A DNA stretch of 64,000 nucleotides. It comes from Dactylorhiza incarnata. Its lineage: Eukaryota; Streptophyta; Magnoliopsida; Asparagales; Orchidaceae. The DNA lies in contig JAWHQI010000502.1 of NCBI GenBank assembly GCA_033032865.1, positions 930,001 through 994,000 on the forward strand. Direction: 5' to 3'. The notes below the pieces were generated by a model that saw only the letters and a list, made by a program, of their open reading frames with translations, made no database searches and had not been told where the DNA came from. Every line of letters starts with the position of its first letter. Positions within the stretch are counted from its first letter, which is position 1. Both the position numbers and the translations under genes were made by a program. Below are positions 1 to 11,786 of this stretch, piece after piece.

Positions 1-633
1 CTTGAAGTGTTTCGAGTTACTACTTTATTTACATAACCCCGATGGATACATATTGGCTTCGGCTATTGTGCTAACTCTCCATGCAGGTGTTCTCCTTGGT
101 ACCCGTTAGGGGGCTGGGGAGGAGCGTGAGATTTACTTGGTCCGTCGTGGCTAACGTACTTTGTACGTTATCATTTTAGGGACCGATGCACCTACCGACG
201 GAGCGGGAGCGGATGGACGAGCGTAGACGTGCCCGTGATGACGAGGAGTTCCCTGAGCCAGCCAGGACGATTTATGCGGACGTGAGGGTATTATTTTGAG
301 AAGGAGAGGATGAGAGATCACTTTGATTAGACAATTTGTCGTCTTTTGACTATGTTGGTTGTCGCTTAGAGACTTTATGTACCCCTTCGCGGGTTTTCAT
401 TTATGTTTTATCATATATCATGTTGGGATGTTCTGTGATGTTTTGCTTCCGCAAATTTTATACTCTGAGAATGTTTTTTCTGTGATGATGCAATAGCCTT
501 ACAGGGCGAACGTTCCGCCAATTGGGTCATGGGTCGGGTAAGAGGGTAAAACCTCTTCGGGCACACGAACCTCTTGGGGGAAAGCTCGCCCTGGGCATAA
601 GGATCCCCTTAGTTTGAAAAGGGGGTCCTTACA
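1..633 (+). repeat. 5' LTR of the chromovirus, 3' portion only
   Basis: This is the last part of the LTR. Its counterpart in the 3' LTR starts at 9457. By comparison with the 3' LTR, roughly 3.7 kb of this LTR lies to the left of the window. It ends in TTACA at 633, two bases before the primer binding site. Confidence 0.85.
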
Positions 634-635
634 AG

Positions 636-646
636 GGTATCAGAGC
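636..646 (+). other. Primer binding site, initiator tRNA-Met type
   Basis: GGTATCAGAGC lies two bases after the LTR end. It matches the usual plant PBS TGGTATCAGAGC (complement of the initiator tRNA-Met 3' end) except for the first base. It fixes the plus orientation of the element. Confidence 0.85.
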
Positions 647-862
647 TAAAAACGATCCAGATTTATAAAATCAGGTGGTCCACCATAATACAATACCTAG
701 TTCGAGGACGAACTATGCAACGGAAGCGTGGTGGACCGCAAAAGATTTATGATAAAACATCACGCAAGTTTCGCTAAGGAAACCCAACCGAACCAATTCT
801 TCGACCAAATACATACCTATTAGCTTGATTAGACAGTTCTGACACACATTGTTTTTAATAAA

Positions 863-2096
863 TTGAAGCAGGAATATCGGGAGCCTAGTCTCGGGATACG
901 AAACGAGAACGTTGACGACACCGATGAGGACATATATCGCCCCGGCACCCCAGTTGACGAGTGGGCCCCTCCACCTCCTGCTGCACCCACTGGCCAGGCA
1001 GCACCGGCCCAGCCGACCCTGTTTCACCAAACAGAGTTAGGGCAGACTCTCACTGCACCGCTAGATACTTTCCGGGCCTCACTACAGCAACAGTTGCCGC
1101 CACAGGCACAAGTCCCGACGGATGCAGAGAGATTGGTGATGTTCAGGAGCTTTCGCCCCCCGGTCTTCAGAGGGACAGAATCGGCCATCCAGACAGAGGA
1201 TTGGCTGGAGAGGATTGAGGAGCTACTCAGAGGAATGCACTGCCCTTCCTACTATGCGGTTTCCCTAGCCGCCACCCTACTGGAGGGGTACGCTAGGCAG
1301 TGGTGGAGGACCGTCCTACAGACCACCTATAGGGACCGCCAACTGACTGATATTTCCTGGAGAAATTTTTCTACCTTGATGATGGAGCACTTCATTTCTA
1401 GCTCCGACCGGACAGAGCTCCAAGAACGTTTTCTTCATCTTCGGCAGGGCACTATGACAGTGATAGAGTATCAGCGGGAGTTCTCCCACCTTGCCCGGTA
1501 TGCCGGTATTATGGCCATAGAGGATGAGAACCGGGCCAAGAGGTTCTTTCAGGGCCTCAACGACTCCATCCGTCAACCACTGATGACAGCAGCTCACGCT
1601 CCCTTTGAGGTCATCGTTCACCTTGCAAAGACGATGGAGGCTGACTTAAAAACCACCCGGGAAAGGAACAGGTTGAAGAGAATAGCAGAGACACCCCAAG
1701 GACATGATCAGAGGGGTCAGGGGACCAGGCACCAACGCGGACGCGGAAACGACCGGGGAGAACATAGGGGCTATGATCGAGGAGATCGACACCAGCAACC
1801 CCGTGACTATCATCGGAGGAGGACACCGCCGCCTCCCCCAGCACAGCAGCGAGCCCTTCCTGCACCAGCATACGCGGCAGAGCAACGACCTTTTGAGAGG
1901 CGTTGTTTCCACTGCAACGAGTTGGGGCATCTACGACCTCAGTGCCCCCTACTGGCACCCAGGGATAGACATCGGGACTTTCATCGGGGCGGAGGTCGTG
2001 GTCGAGGCCAGCCTGGTGGAGGGCAGCAGCGACCTCCCCAGCAGGCTTATGCCTTGGACCTAGAGAGAGATCGAGCCACCGCGGACGTGGTGAACG
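863..2096 (+). CDS. gag: Gag of the chromovirus
   Basis: The capsid/nucleocapsid part of the polyprotein forms the particle in which reverse transcription takes place. The open frame starts at a TTG (863). The frame has a TAG at 830-832 and no ATG before 1139 (codon 93), so the original ATG was probably lost by substitution or translation starts late. Residues about 90-270 form a typical retrotransposon gag region (RQWW, ERFLHLRQGTMTVIEYQREFSHLARY). A basic R/G/Q-rich stretch follows, then a CCHC zinc knuckle at residues 348-361 (CFHCNELGHLRPQC). A splice-like donor at 2097 interrupts a codon after VVN; see the next feature. Without splicing the frame runs to 2212 and ends in an unrelated hydrophobic tail. 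Confidence 0.8.
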
Positions 2097-2225
2097 GTAC
2101 GAAAATTTTTCTTATATACATATGCACATCTTGCACGTTACCTGCGATACTTATTACATGCTTATATATATTACTGCCAAAACATATATATATATATACA
2201 CCAATCGATTAAATTGAAACCTCAG
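2097..2225 (+). other. Putative 129-bp intron between Gag and protease
   Basis: The segment begins GTACGAAAAT and ends AACCTCAG, is AT-rich (several TATATA runs) and lies between GC-richer coding sequence. Removing it joins AAC-G with GG-ATC and gives one continuous frame ([21 protein letters not shown]) across the Gag-protease junction. Left in, it ends Gag with a stop and leaves pol without an ATG. Some plant Ty3/gypsy elements of the Ogre group are known to splice an intron from gag-pol. For this chromovirus the intron is my inference from frame and splice signals. Confidence 0.6.
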
Positions 2226-5200
2226 GGATCCTCTGGATCAACAATCGGGCTGCTCGAGCGCTCTTTGACACGGGAGCCACTCGCTCCTTTGTGTCTCATG
2301 ACTTCATATATCAGGAGCCAGGGGTGGTTTACCTCACGGGGAACCCACTGCGGGTACGACTCCCTGATGGATCGGAGATGATCTCCTCAGATTTATGCAA
2401 ATTTAAAGTAAAGATCGATGATCGGGAGATGGAGGTTGAAGCAGCAGTACTCCAGCTGTCAGGATTTGACCTGATATTAGGAATGGACTGGCTCGCGGAT
2501 CATGCAGCACAGATAGACTGTCAGAGCAGGAAGGTGACCCTTCAAGTGCTAACGGGAGGAACAATCACCTATCAAGGTATACCGTTTATCTCTCGTCTCG
2601 TGCTTAATTCTATACAGGCAACGAAGGCCACCATGAGAGGAGATGAGGTGTTCGTGGTCTACTTTGAAATGATGGGGCAGACCATAGAATTGGCCGAAGT
2701 AAAAGTGGTAAAAGAATTTCCGGATGTCTTCCCGGAGAAGCTCCCAGGCCTGCCTCCACACCGAGAAGAGGACTTCAAAATCCACCTCCTTCCCGGGGCT
2801 CGTCCGGTCTCGAGATCTCCTTACAGGATGGCGCCAAAGGAGCTAGCAGAATTCAGAGTCCAGCTTCAAGAATTGGTAGACTCGGGATTCGTCCGACCCA
2901 GCTCTTCTCCTTGGGGAGCACCTGTGCTCTTCGTGAAGAAGAAGGACGGATCCCTCCGGCTCTGCATCAACTACCGGGAGCTGAACCGGCTGACCGTGAA
3001 GAATACATACCCACTCCCCAGGATAGAAGAGTTATTCGATCAACTACAGGGGGCCCGGTGCTTCTCCAAACTCGACCTCCGGTCGGGATACTACCAGCTC
3101 AGGATTGATGATAAGGACATCGAGAAGACTGCGTTTTGTTCTCGCTACGGGCAATACGAGTTCACAGTGATGCCGTTCGGCCTCACCAATGCCCCGGCAG
3201 CGTTCATGTCTCTAATGAACCGGGTGTTCGAACCCTTCCTCGACCATTTTGTCATTGTATTCATCGATGACATTCTGGTATACTCGGCATCGGAAGAGCT
3301 GCATGTAACACACCTGGAGAAAGTGCTTCAAAAGCTGCGTGAACACCAGCTGTACGCAAAGTTTTCCAAGTGCGAATTTTGGCTTAAAGAGGTCGGCTTC
3401 CTGGGTCACATCGTCAGCGCCAACGGCATAGCAGTAGATCCAGCAAAGATTCGGGCCGTTAGGGATTGGCCGCAGCTTCGCTCCGCTGCAGACGTGAGGA
3501 GTTTCCTCGGACTTGCGGGATATTACCGCAAGTTCGTAGAGGGATTCTCTAAGATCGCACTACCGCTGACATCGTTAACGAAGAAGGATGCAAAATTCAT
3601 ATGGACATCTCAGTGCGAAGAGGCTTTCCAGGAGTTGAAGGGGAGGCTTACCTCTGCTCCTATACTGACCATACCATCGGGCCAGGAAGGCTTCCAGGTG
3701 TACACAGATGCATGCCAGCAGGGCTTAGGAGCGGTCTTGATGCAACATGGGAAGGTGGTTGCCTACGCCTCGAGGCAGCTAAAAGTGCACGAGAAAAACT
3801 ATGCCACGCACGACTTGGAGCTGGGTGCGGTGGTATTTGCTCTAAAGATATGGAGGCACTATTTGTACGGCGTCCGATGTGAGGTGTTTTCGGACCACAG
3901 GAGCCTCAAGTACGTCTTCACGCAGAGGGAGCTGAACCTACGACAGAGACGGTGGTTGGAGTTCTTGTGTGACTACGACTTCGACCTCCAGTACCACCCG
4001 GGCAAGGCAAACACTGTTGCAGATGCCCTGAGCAGAAATCCTATAGCCGCAGCTAATTGGATGATCGGCACTCCGAGAGATATAGTACGAGGACTCGAGG
4101 AAATGGGGATCACAGTCATCGCTCGAGGAGATTCAGTTGCGGCAGCACATCAGCTATATTGGACGGAGATCAGGTGCGATCTTCGGGAAAGGATTAGAGA
4201 TGCCCAGCAAGATGACCCATTGTTCGAGGATGGGATTGCTCGTTTGAAGGCCGGAAAAGAGCACCCAGATTTTAAGATAAAGGACGGAATCCTTTACTTC
4301 CGTGATAGGATGTTTGTGCCATCTGGCGGACAGTTTCGGCATGAGATTTTGTATGAGAGCCATCACACTCGCTACTCGATTCACCCGGGCATCACAAAGA
4401 TGCATGCAGATCTGAAGAGAATGTTCTGGTGGCCGGGGATGAAGCGCGATGTCGTCTCTTTTGTGACACATTGTCCGACGTGCCAGCTTGTTAAGGCAGA
4501 GTGCAAGAACCCCGCCGGGTTACTACAGCCGCTTCCCGTCCCAGAGTGGAAATTCGAAGACATATCCATGGATTTTATTCATGGCCTGCCCCGCTCTCGG
4601 ACCGGGAACGATTCTATCTGGGTGGTGGTCGACCGTTTGACGAAGGTTGCGAGATTCATTCCCAACCGCCAAGACGATGGGGTTGGAAAACTGGTGCGTC
4701 TTTTCATCGAGAATGTGGTTCGGTACCACGGTGTGCCAAAAACCATTGTTTCCGACCGGGATGGTCGGTTCACCTCAAATGAATGGAGGAGCGTTCAAGC
4801 ATATTTGGGGACCAAACTAGCATTCAGCACATCATTTCATCCCCAAACAGACGGGCAAACAGAGCGCACAAACCGGACCTTGGAGGATCTTCTCCGGTTA
4901 TGCTTGGTGGATAAGAAGGAGCCATGGGAGCGGCTCCTACCTTTAGTCGAATTCTCCTACAACAACTCATATCAGGCAAGCATTGGCATGGCCCCATATG
5001 AAGCGTTATACGGCCGGAAGTGTCGTACTCCACTTTCTTGGGCCCAAGATGCGGATCCGAGGGCCCTGGGGCCCGTTTTCATGGAGAATGTGACAGAAAT
5101 CGTTCAGCTAATACAAGAGCGGATGCGTGAAGCTCAGAGTCGCCAAGCCAAGTATTACGACGCCCGTCATCGACATGTTGAGTTCGCCGTGGGTGATAAG

Positions 5201-5680
5201 GTTTACCTGAAGATCCGCCCTCGCCACGGTGTATCTCGTCTCCGCCGACAACGAAAGTTGAGCCCAAGGTACATGGGGCCATATACCATCACGGAGCGGA
5301 TCGGTGAAGTGGCATACAGGCTGGAGCTACCCCCGGAGCTTCAGGGGTTGCATGATGTATTCCACATCTCTTCATTGAGACGCGCACTACTACGCCCAGA
5401 GCATGTCATTCAGGAGGCCCCCGAACCAGTGGAACCCGACCGATCTGTATCCCTTAAGCCAGTACGGATCATGGATACCGAGACTAAGGTCCTGCGGCGA
5501 AAGAGAGTTCCCCTTGTCCGAGTTCTATGGGACAACTGCGGGACCGAAGAATCTACCTGGGAACCCGAGGACCAGATGCGAGAACTTTACCCCGACCTCT
5601 TTATGTCAGGTAACACTCAAATCTTTTTGGATTTCTTACTTCTAAGTATAGTGATTTGCTCGACTTTTAAAATACTATGA
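2226..5680 (+). CDS. pol: Pol of the chromovirus: PR-RT-RNase H-INT-chromodomain
   Basis: The enzymatic polyprotein carries out cDNA synthesis and integration. The frame runs uninterrupted from 2226 and is in frame with gag once 2097-2225 is removed. The aspartic protease core [10 protein letters not shown] is at about 2261. RT follows, with [18 protein letters not shown] (about 2907), [12 protein letters not shown] (about 3172) and the catalytic FIDDIL (about 3260). RNase H contains [14 protein letters not shown] and ends near NTVADALSR. Integrase has an HHCC finger (H..H..CPTC, 4360-4490) and D, D, E in DFIHGLP, SDRDGRF and DGQTERTN. A chromodomain at about 5470-5600 has the signature [10 protein letters not shown]...[10 protein letters not shown]; such domains steer integration to heterochromatin. 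The last 25 or so residues after YPDLF are hydrophobic and may be read-through of 3' non-coding sequence. No frameshift or stop was seen. Confidence 0.88.
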
Positions 5681-7014
5681 CCCAATCGAATTTTCGAGGA
5701 CGAAAATTTTGTTTGACTTTTTGGATTTGTAACATCCCAATTTTGAACTTCTAGACCTCATTGTGATTATATGAACCGCTAAGGTTTTGTGGGCTTGGCT
5801 AACACCCAAATGATAGGTTAGTACACTATTGAGTATTATTCACCCAATAGGTCCTAAATTCACCCACCGGGTTATATAAATACTTTCAACATTAAAACGG
5901 ACACAAAGACCCGTAGGTATGTGAATTGACTCATTAGGTTTTAGTAGACTCAAATAACACACGAATAATGCACCATACTCGAAACATATCAAATTGGCCC
6001 AATTGAATCATGTAAAACTCAAAACCATCATAATTAGTTTAAACGCACACCAAACCACCCAACTTGAGCAAATCATTGACGGAAGGTGTCGTTGACTCGC
6101 CGACAGTCAAAAATAACGTATTATACTATGAATAGAAGAGAGACCTCTGAATTATTATTTTGCTATTCAAATAATATACTTGGTTATTAAATAACTATTA
6201 AATTACGAAGATAAAAGAATAATCTGAATCGTGACGAATGAATGCCCATCAACTTCGAAATTCTACAGGAACATTCCAATAATAATATTTTGAATATAAT
6301 GGACAATAAAACCAAGTATAAATGAGTTATAAAAATTATTTCATCGAGCAATTAAAAATATCAATTAGTGATAAATGATAGTAATTAAGTATTAATATTG
6401 AATGACATTTGAGTTTTGTAGGGCAGTTAAAATATCTAAACCAGCTCAAAATCATTTCTAATCAGATGTCTGGTTCAATTATTTGCACAAAGCAATATCA
6501 ACTTCGTTGTGAATTACTCAAATTGTTTCGAAATAGTAGAATAACTGAAAATAACATGATATTATTATTTGGACTTGCAACAGAAAAGTACAAGCTGCAT
6601 TAGCAGATGAAGGACCATGAAACATTATTGATATAACAATATCAGCAAATATAATTTACTCAATTTACCGGAACATTCCAATGATAAAATTCTGAACATA
6701 ATGAACAATGAAACTTTAACTAAATACGTTCAAAGGAGTTATAAAAATGTGTTTTACTGAGTAATTAAATATATCAGTTAATTCTGATATTTGACATAAT
6801 TAATTAGACATTAATAGTTAAATGCTAATAAATGATTTAAAACCCCCCAATTACTCCCCATGCCGTATGTCTGCTGGAGAATTTATTCCTCCTATTCCCA
6901 AAGCTTTGGGAAGGTCGAAACGCCACTTGGGATGGAGAGGAGGCGGAACCACCAAGGAGGACCATTTACTCCTCTCTTAAACCTTCTCCAATGCCCCAAT
7001 AGACAACCCTCTCT

Positions 7015-7022
7015 TATATAAA
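7015..7022 (+). promoter_or_regulatory. TATA box of the chromovirus 3' LTR
   Basis: TATATAAA followed by a pyrimidine-rich stretch about 30 bases on is the best core promoter in the LTR. It would divide U3 from R near 7045. The GC-rich leader behind it contains an ATG at 7145 that opens a 202-codon frame with no recognisable domain. Confidence 0.55.
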
Positions 7023-7920
7023 CCCCCTCCCCCCTTAGGAATTGGTTTTTCCCTGCACCTTGCCCTCCTAACCAGCCAGGAAACGAACTCCGGTGACCTC
7101 CCGGCGATCTTCCTCCTCAACTCCGGCGAACTCCACCTCCAACAATGGCCGCACGACGATCCCCTCGCCTAAATGGCACGAATGTAAGTTCTCATGACTC
7201 CTCCTCGCCCTTAGATCCCTTCTCGTCGACCTCCGCCGTCTCCGACCACCGGAGCCGGCGATCCCGGCCTTGGAAGCTTCGGACCACCCCCCAACAACCT
7301 CCGTCGCCGATGCGGGTTTCGGCCTCGCATGGGACGTGTGAAGGGGAGGGAGGGCCTCCACTACCTTCCCTCGAGGCCCTTGAGGCGGAGGAGCCTGACA
7401 GAAACCGCTCCGGCGGGCTCCTCCTTCCAAACAAAAAAAAAGTGTCTCTATATATATATGCTTTACATACGATAACTAATGTTCCGGCCACCGCCGGCGG
7501 CGGCCGGCCGCCGGCAACCACCTCACCGGAGCGCCCCCCCCCCCGGGAGCTCCCACTAGAAGTGGTGGTCGGAGCTGACCCACCGCCGGCAGCGGTGGGG
7601 AAGCCCCGTAAGGGTTCAGGCCACGTGCATGCTGCCATGCATGCACGTGGATCTGGAGTTTTTATTTTTTTTATCTCCAGAAAACTTCTGGCCGCTGAGA
7701 AGAGCGGTCTCAACCGTTGGGATGAAGAGCCTCCTTACGGCTGTATTATATAAATACCTATATGTTTTAACACATACATGCATATATATAGACCTTATAC
7801 ACTTTGATAAAACTTATATATAAACATTTGACAATAATACACATACGGAGAGATATATATATACGGAGATATATATGCATATATAATTTTGACAATGACA
7901 TAAACACGGGCAGACTCCGT

Positions 7921-8100
7921 TCAACGAACACGGGTCCCGTTCGTCGAACGTGGGGCTGCGTTCGACGAACGGGGTTGCTATCGTCGAACGCGGCCCGCGT
8001 TCGACGAACGTGGGGCTGCGCTCGACGAACGGGGCTGCTATCGTCGAACGCGGCCCGCGTTCGACGAACGTGGGGCTGCGTTCGACGAATGCGGGCTGCA
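7921..8100 (+). repeat. 60-bp tandem repeat, three units, inside the LTR
   Basis: Three successive units of exactly 60 bases begin at 7921, 7981 and 8041. Each carries the palindromic words TTCGTCGAA or TTCGACGAA two or three times, so the block can fold locally. It is GC-rich in an AT-rich part of the LTR. Confidence 0.85.
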
Positions 8101-9967
8101 AAATGAAAACAATTTTTTTTTTCTTTCCTGTCAATAATCTCTATAAAATTTCCTTCACAAATTTTTGGAAAATTCCTCTTTTCTCCTTTATTTATTCCTG
8201 TATTGCTTCTTAGTATAGCTGCAAGACTCTTTTAAAAGTAACGTGATAAATATACAATAAATGTAATTTACCACTACGATTGCTATTATTGTCTGATAAA
8301 ATATTATTATGGGTTATATAATTACATATTATATCGCATAAACCATTGAATTTATTAAAGGTCTTTTAGTTTTAGGATACAAATCTTTATTTTCATTCAC
8401 TTCACTGAATAAATTACTGGGACTAAATTCTTCAAACTTAAAAGGCTTAGTGGGACTACTATTGATTTTCTTTAGAAATAGTTACTCCCTTGACCATTCC
8501 AGGCATAATAATATTAACACCTTCAAGTTTCATACCAAGACCTTCACTAATAAGATGTCCAGCTGTTAAAAAAAAAAGAGCAAGATCTTCCATCATGAAT
8601 TTTCTTCTATCACCAAACCCATGAGCTTTAACTGCAGCACCTCGAGATAGTTTAATTTATAAAGTAATAGTGAGTTATCTAATAAGATAGAGAATTCATT
8701 ACAGAGAACTTTTTAGATACCTTAGATGCAAACTTGGAACATTATTGCGAGATGCAATATTGCAGATAAATAGTTTTACTTCAACTTCCAGGTTCAGTAT
8801 GCTTTCTGATTTACAGCCTCCAAGTAAATTAAGTTTAACTTCTAACAGTGCAGTCATAAAGTAATTGCACAAGTTTGAACATTAATATAATTGCTTCATT
8901 TATCACCATACGCATGAGGGCACGGGAGGGTGCATGGTTACCAATGTGGCGGGTTCGTCGGCTTCCCCGTAATATACACTATGGGAGAAGTTGTGACGAC
9001 GAACTCTTTTGTTTTGGTGGTGAAGAGGGCCGGGGGCTAGCTACCCCTTCCACACAGGTCCGTCTCACACCTTTTTGGTTATGTGCCGAGAGGATCTCCG
9101 CACGAGGTGAGGATGTGTTCCCACCGAGAGTACCTATTCTTCATAGAGGTACGAGGGCCTAGGAAGTTGGGGTGTATCCATAACCTAGAAGTGGGGAACG
9201 ACCGACCCACTGTCACCGTCTGGCCACGGCGGTGAGGCCTGGGAAGTGAGCTCCTTCTCTTAACAGGTCACTATGTCGACATAGGGGAAAATGATTGAGA
9301 CACATCATTCGAGTGACAGGGAGGATAATCATACATGCACATTGTATCATATGTTACATTACTTGTACTCTCACCTTGGTCCGACATCGTATAACCACCG
9401 TTAGGAAGGGTTATACGATGTCGGGTGATTTTACTACTTTACTTGTTTTCCCTTCCTTGAAGTGTTTCGAGTTACTACTTTATTTACATAACCCCGATGG
9501 ATACATATTGGCTTCGGCTATTGTGCTAACTCTCCATGCAGGTGTTCTCCTTGGTACCCGTTAGGGGGCTGGGGAGGAGCGTGAGATTTACTTGGTCCGT
9601 CGTGGCTAACGTACTTTGTACGTTATCATTTTAGGGACCGATGCACCTACCGACGGAGCGGGAGCGGATGGACGAGCGTAGACGTGCCCGTGATGACGAG
9701 GAGTTCCCTAAGCCAGCCAGGACGATTTATGCGGACGTGAGGGTATTATTTTGAGAAGGAGAGGATGAGAGATCACTTTGATTAGACAATTTGTCGTCTT
9801 TTGACTATGTTGGTTGTCGCTTAGAGACTTTATGTACCCCTTCGCGGGTTTTCATTTATGTTTTATCATATATCATGTTGGGATGTTCTGTGATGTTTTG
9901 CTTCCGCAAATTTTATACTCTGAGAATGTTTTTTCTGTGATGATGCAATAGCCTTACAGGGCGAACG

Positions 9968-11661
9968 TGATGAGTCCTGATCATATACACTTTTATGGAC
10001 TCATCTGGGCCATTTAGTTAGTCATTTCACTGCACTTTAGCCCTGTTATTGTTTATATTTGATATTCCATGCTAGGTGCACCTTTAGGCCCACTTTGGTG
10101 TGATTTTCGTGCTTATTGTCATTATTAGTATTCATGTGCTGTTAAGTGCCACTTTCAGTGGCTAGATTTGTGATTGTGCCTGGAATAGGAGTCGTGCAAG
10201 TGTTCCCGGTGCAATTCTGCACAGGAACACTGCGCACGATCACCGGTTCTATTGCGCACGACCACTGGTCGTGCGCCACTGATCGTGTGCACTTAACGCC
10301 TTTTTCACGAGTTCTGTTTGGTGCAGTGCGCACGACCACCAACGCCAGTGCGCACGACCACCGGTCGTGCGCCACTGCTCGTGCGCATTGACCATTAAAT
10401 TTCTGAGTTCTGTTTCATCTATTGCGCACGACCACTGACGCTAGTGCGCACGACCACCGATCGTGCGCCACTGGTCGTGCGAACATGTTATTTTGTAATT
10501 TCTGTCTTTGCAGGTTCTGTCCAGGCAGAGCGCACGATCACAGGATTCTAGTGCGCACGACCACTGGTCGTGCGCCACTGACCGTGCGCACTGTTTAATT
10601 CCAGCGCCTATAAAATCCGCTGCTCGCGATTTAGGTCGGATCTCTCGCTTCCAGCCGCCGTTTTCCGCCCGATTCCGCCCGATTTCGCCCCTCCACCGTC
10701 GCCCACCATATAGAGGTGCTCCGGGCTTGCTCTTCACGCCTATCTTGAGCCGGAGTTTCCTCTCGGCCTCCTCCTTCATCCAAGAGCTCCAAAGGAAGAC
10801 CTAGCCGCTATCTCCATCGAGCAAGAGGAAGTTGGCAACCTCCACCGAATCGTGACACGAAGAAGACGGGTCCATTGGAGAGTCGTGACAGCTCTCTCTA
10901 CCCCGGACGTAGTTGTGGACCGAGCTTGGACGCGGATTGACAACCCGGCGATTCCAACCGTGAATCTTCAACGAGCCTTCGGATTCGGTCGATTTCTTGC
11001 CTTGTTCTCCTTTGATTGATGTATTTGCAACTAGATCTAACATTATGATGAAGTGTATTTTGATTAAATAGCATCTTTACTTGATTATGTCTATATGATT
11101 GAGTATTTTTGTTTATATTATTGAGGTGCGCCTTGTGGTGTGGTTTGTTGGTTGCGTTGTGCCGCCCTAACAATTGTTAGTGGTGTGCTTGTTGAAGAGG
11201 TGCTTGCGACCCTCATTCCACTAGCCTACTCGCCCATTCGCCTACCGAAGCGTGGCATCGCGGCCCGTAATCCATTCGCCTATCGAAGCAGCGCGCTCAA
11301 GGCCTGCATAGTTCGATTCCATTAGCCTTCTCGTCCATCCGCCCTTGCGACGCAGCGCGCTCAAGGCCTGCCTAGTTTCCATCCCGCCAAGCGAAGCTTT
11401 GCATAGCGGCATTGCATAGGAGTAGTTGTTAGCTTTTATTTTGTTTTCCAAAAGCCAACCCAACTCCCCCGCAATCCATCCGATTTAAGGACTTCGATCT
11501 CAAGTCCTGCCTCAATAGTAAACTCCACCTTATTGTGTTCCTCAAGAGACCGACACTCGGGGATTTATTCCCAACATTTATTACTTGAACGATCGGTACA
11601 CTGCCGTTTCGTGTCGCAGTCAAGCTACCGCCTATAGCGGTGTGTGAGATTTGCGCCACCA
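9968..11661 (+). mobile_element. Athila-type solo LTR nested in the chromovirus 3' LTR
   Basis: The insert begins TGATGAGTCCTGATCATA and ends GCCACCA, and is flanked by the 5-bp duplication GAACG (9963-9967 and 11662-11666). The uninterrupted target GGCGAACGTTCCGCC is present in the 5' LTR (507-521), which proves the insertion. Length (1694 bp) and the TGATGAGTCC start are typical of Athila LTRs. A TATA-like CTATAAAATC is at 10610-10619. No internal region is present, so it arose by recombination between two LTRs. It does not match the LTR at 15766-17130 and belongs to another family. Confidence 0.85.
10216..10595 (+). repeat. Array of short palindromes (GCGCACGACCAC..GGTCGTGCGC)
   Basis: The words GTGCGCACGACCACTGG and GGTCGTGCGCCACTG alternate about ten times. 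Each pair forms a near-perfect short hairpin. The array sits just upstream of the TATA-like box of the solo LTR, in U3. Confidence 0.75.
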
Positions 11662-11751
11662 GAACGTTCCGCCAATTGGGTCATGGGTCGGGTAAGAGGG
11701 TAAAACCTCTTCGGGCACACGAACCTCTTGGGGGAAAGCTCGCCCTGGGCA

Positions 11752-11786
11752 TCTGTGATGATGCAATAACCTACAGGGCGAACGTC
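11752..11786 (+). other. Rearrangement junction: misplaced copy of an LTR segment
   Basis: About 33 bases (CTGTGATGATGCAATAACCT...) repeat LTR positions 480-514, out of order, right after the LTR sequence that corresponds to position 600. This marks the breakpoint where the chromovirus 3' LTR was joined to the 5S-derived repeat and the Athila fragment. Confidence 0.6.

Larger units (their letters stand above)
1..11751 (+). mobile_element. Tekay/Del-like chromovirus (Ty3/gypsy), 5' end outside window
   Basis: Direct repeats define the element. Positions 1-513 match 9457-9967 almost base for base, and 515-600 match 11667-11751, so these are parts of the two LTRs. Between them lie a tRNA-Met-type PBS (636-646), gag, and a pol ordered PR-RT-RNase H-INT-chromodomain, the arrangement of plant chromoviruses. 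The C-terminal chromodomain and the TGTAACATCCC start of the 3' LTR point to the Tekay/Del lineage. The 3' LTR is interrupted by a solo LTR and ends at a rearrangement near 11751, so the right TSD cannot be found. The coding part looks intact apart from a missing gag ATG. Confidence 0.85.
5728..11751 (+). repeat. 3' LTR of the chromovirus, interrupted and broken at its end
   Basis: It starts TGTAACATCCC at 5728, after a CGAGGACGAAAATTTTG tract near 5694 that is usual upstream of Tekay-type 3' LTRs. The span 9457-9967 and 11667-11751 aligns to the 5' LTR. A solo LTR occupies 9968-11661. Without the insert the LTR is about 4.3 kb, long but within the range of this lineage. A run of TATATAA and a C-rich start region near 7015-7050 marks the promoter. 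The expected last 33 bases (601-633 of the 5' LTR) are missing. I see no gene in 5728-9456; 5800-6850 is AT-rich. Confidence 0.75.

Noticed and set aside
7145..7753. 202-codon frame behind the chromovirus LTR promoter
   Set aside because: Proline/serine-rich without domain, competing with a longer frame on the other strand, and interrupted by poly-A and poly-C tracts. Treated as LTR leader.
7921..8100. CRISPR-like direct repeats
   Set aside because: Whole units repeat without unique spacers, and the DNA is plant nuclear.
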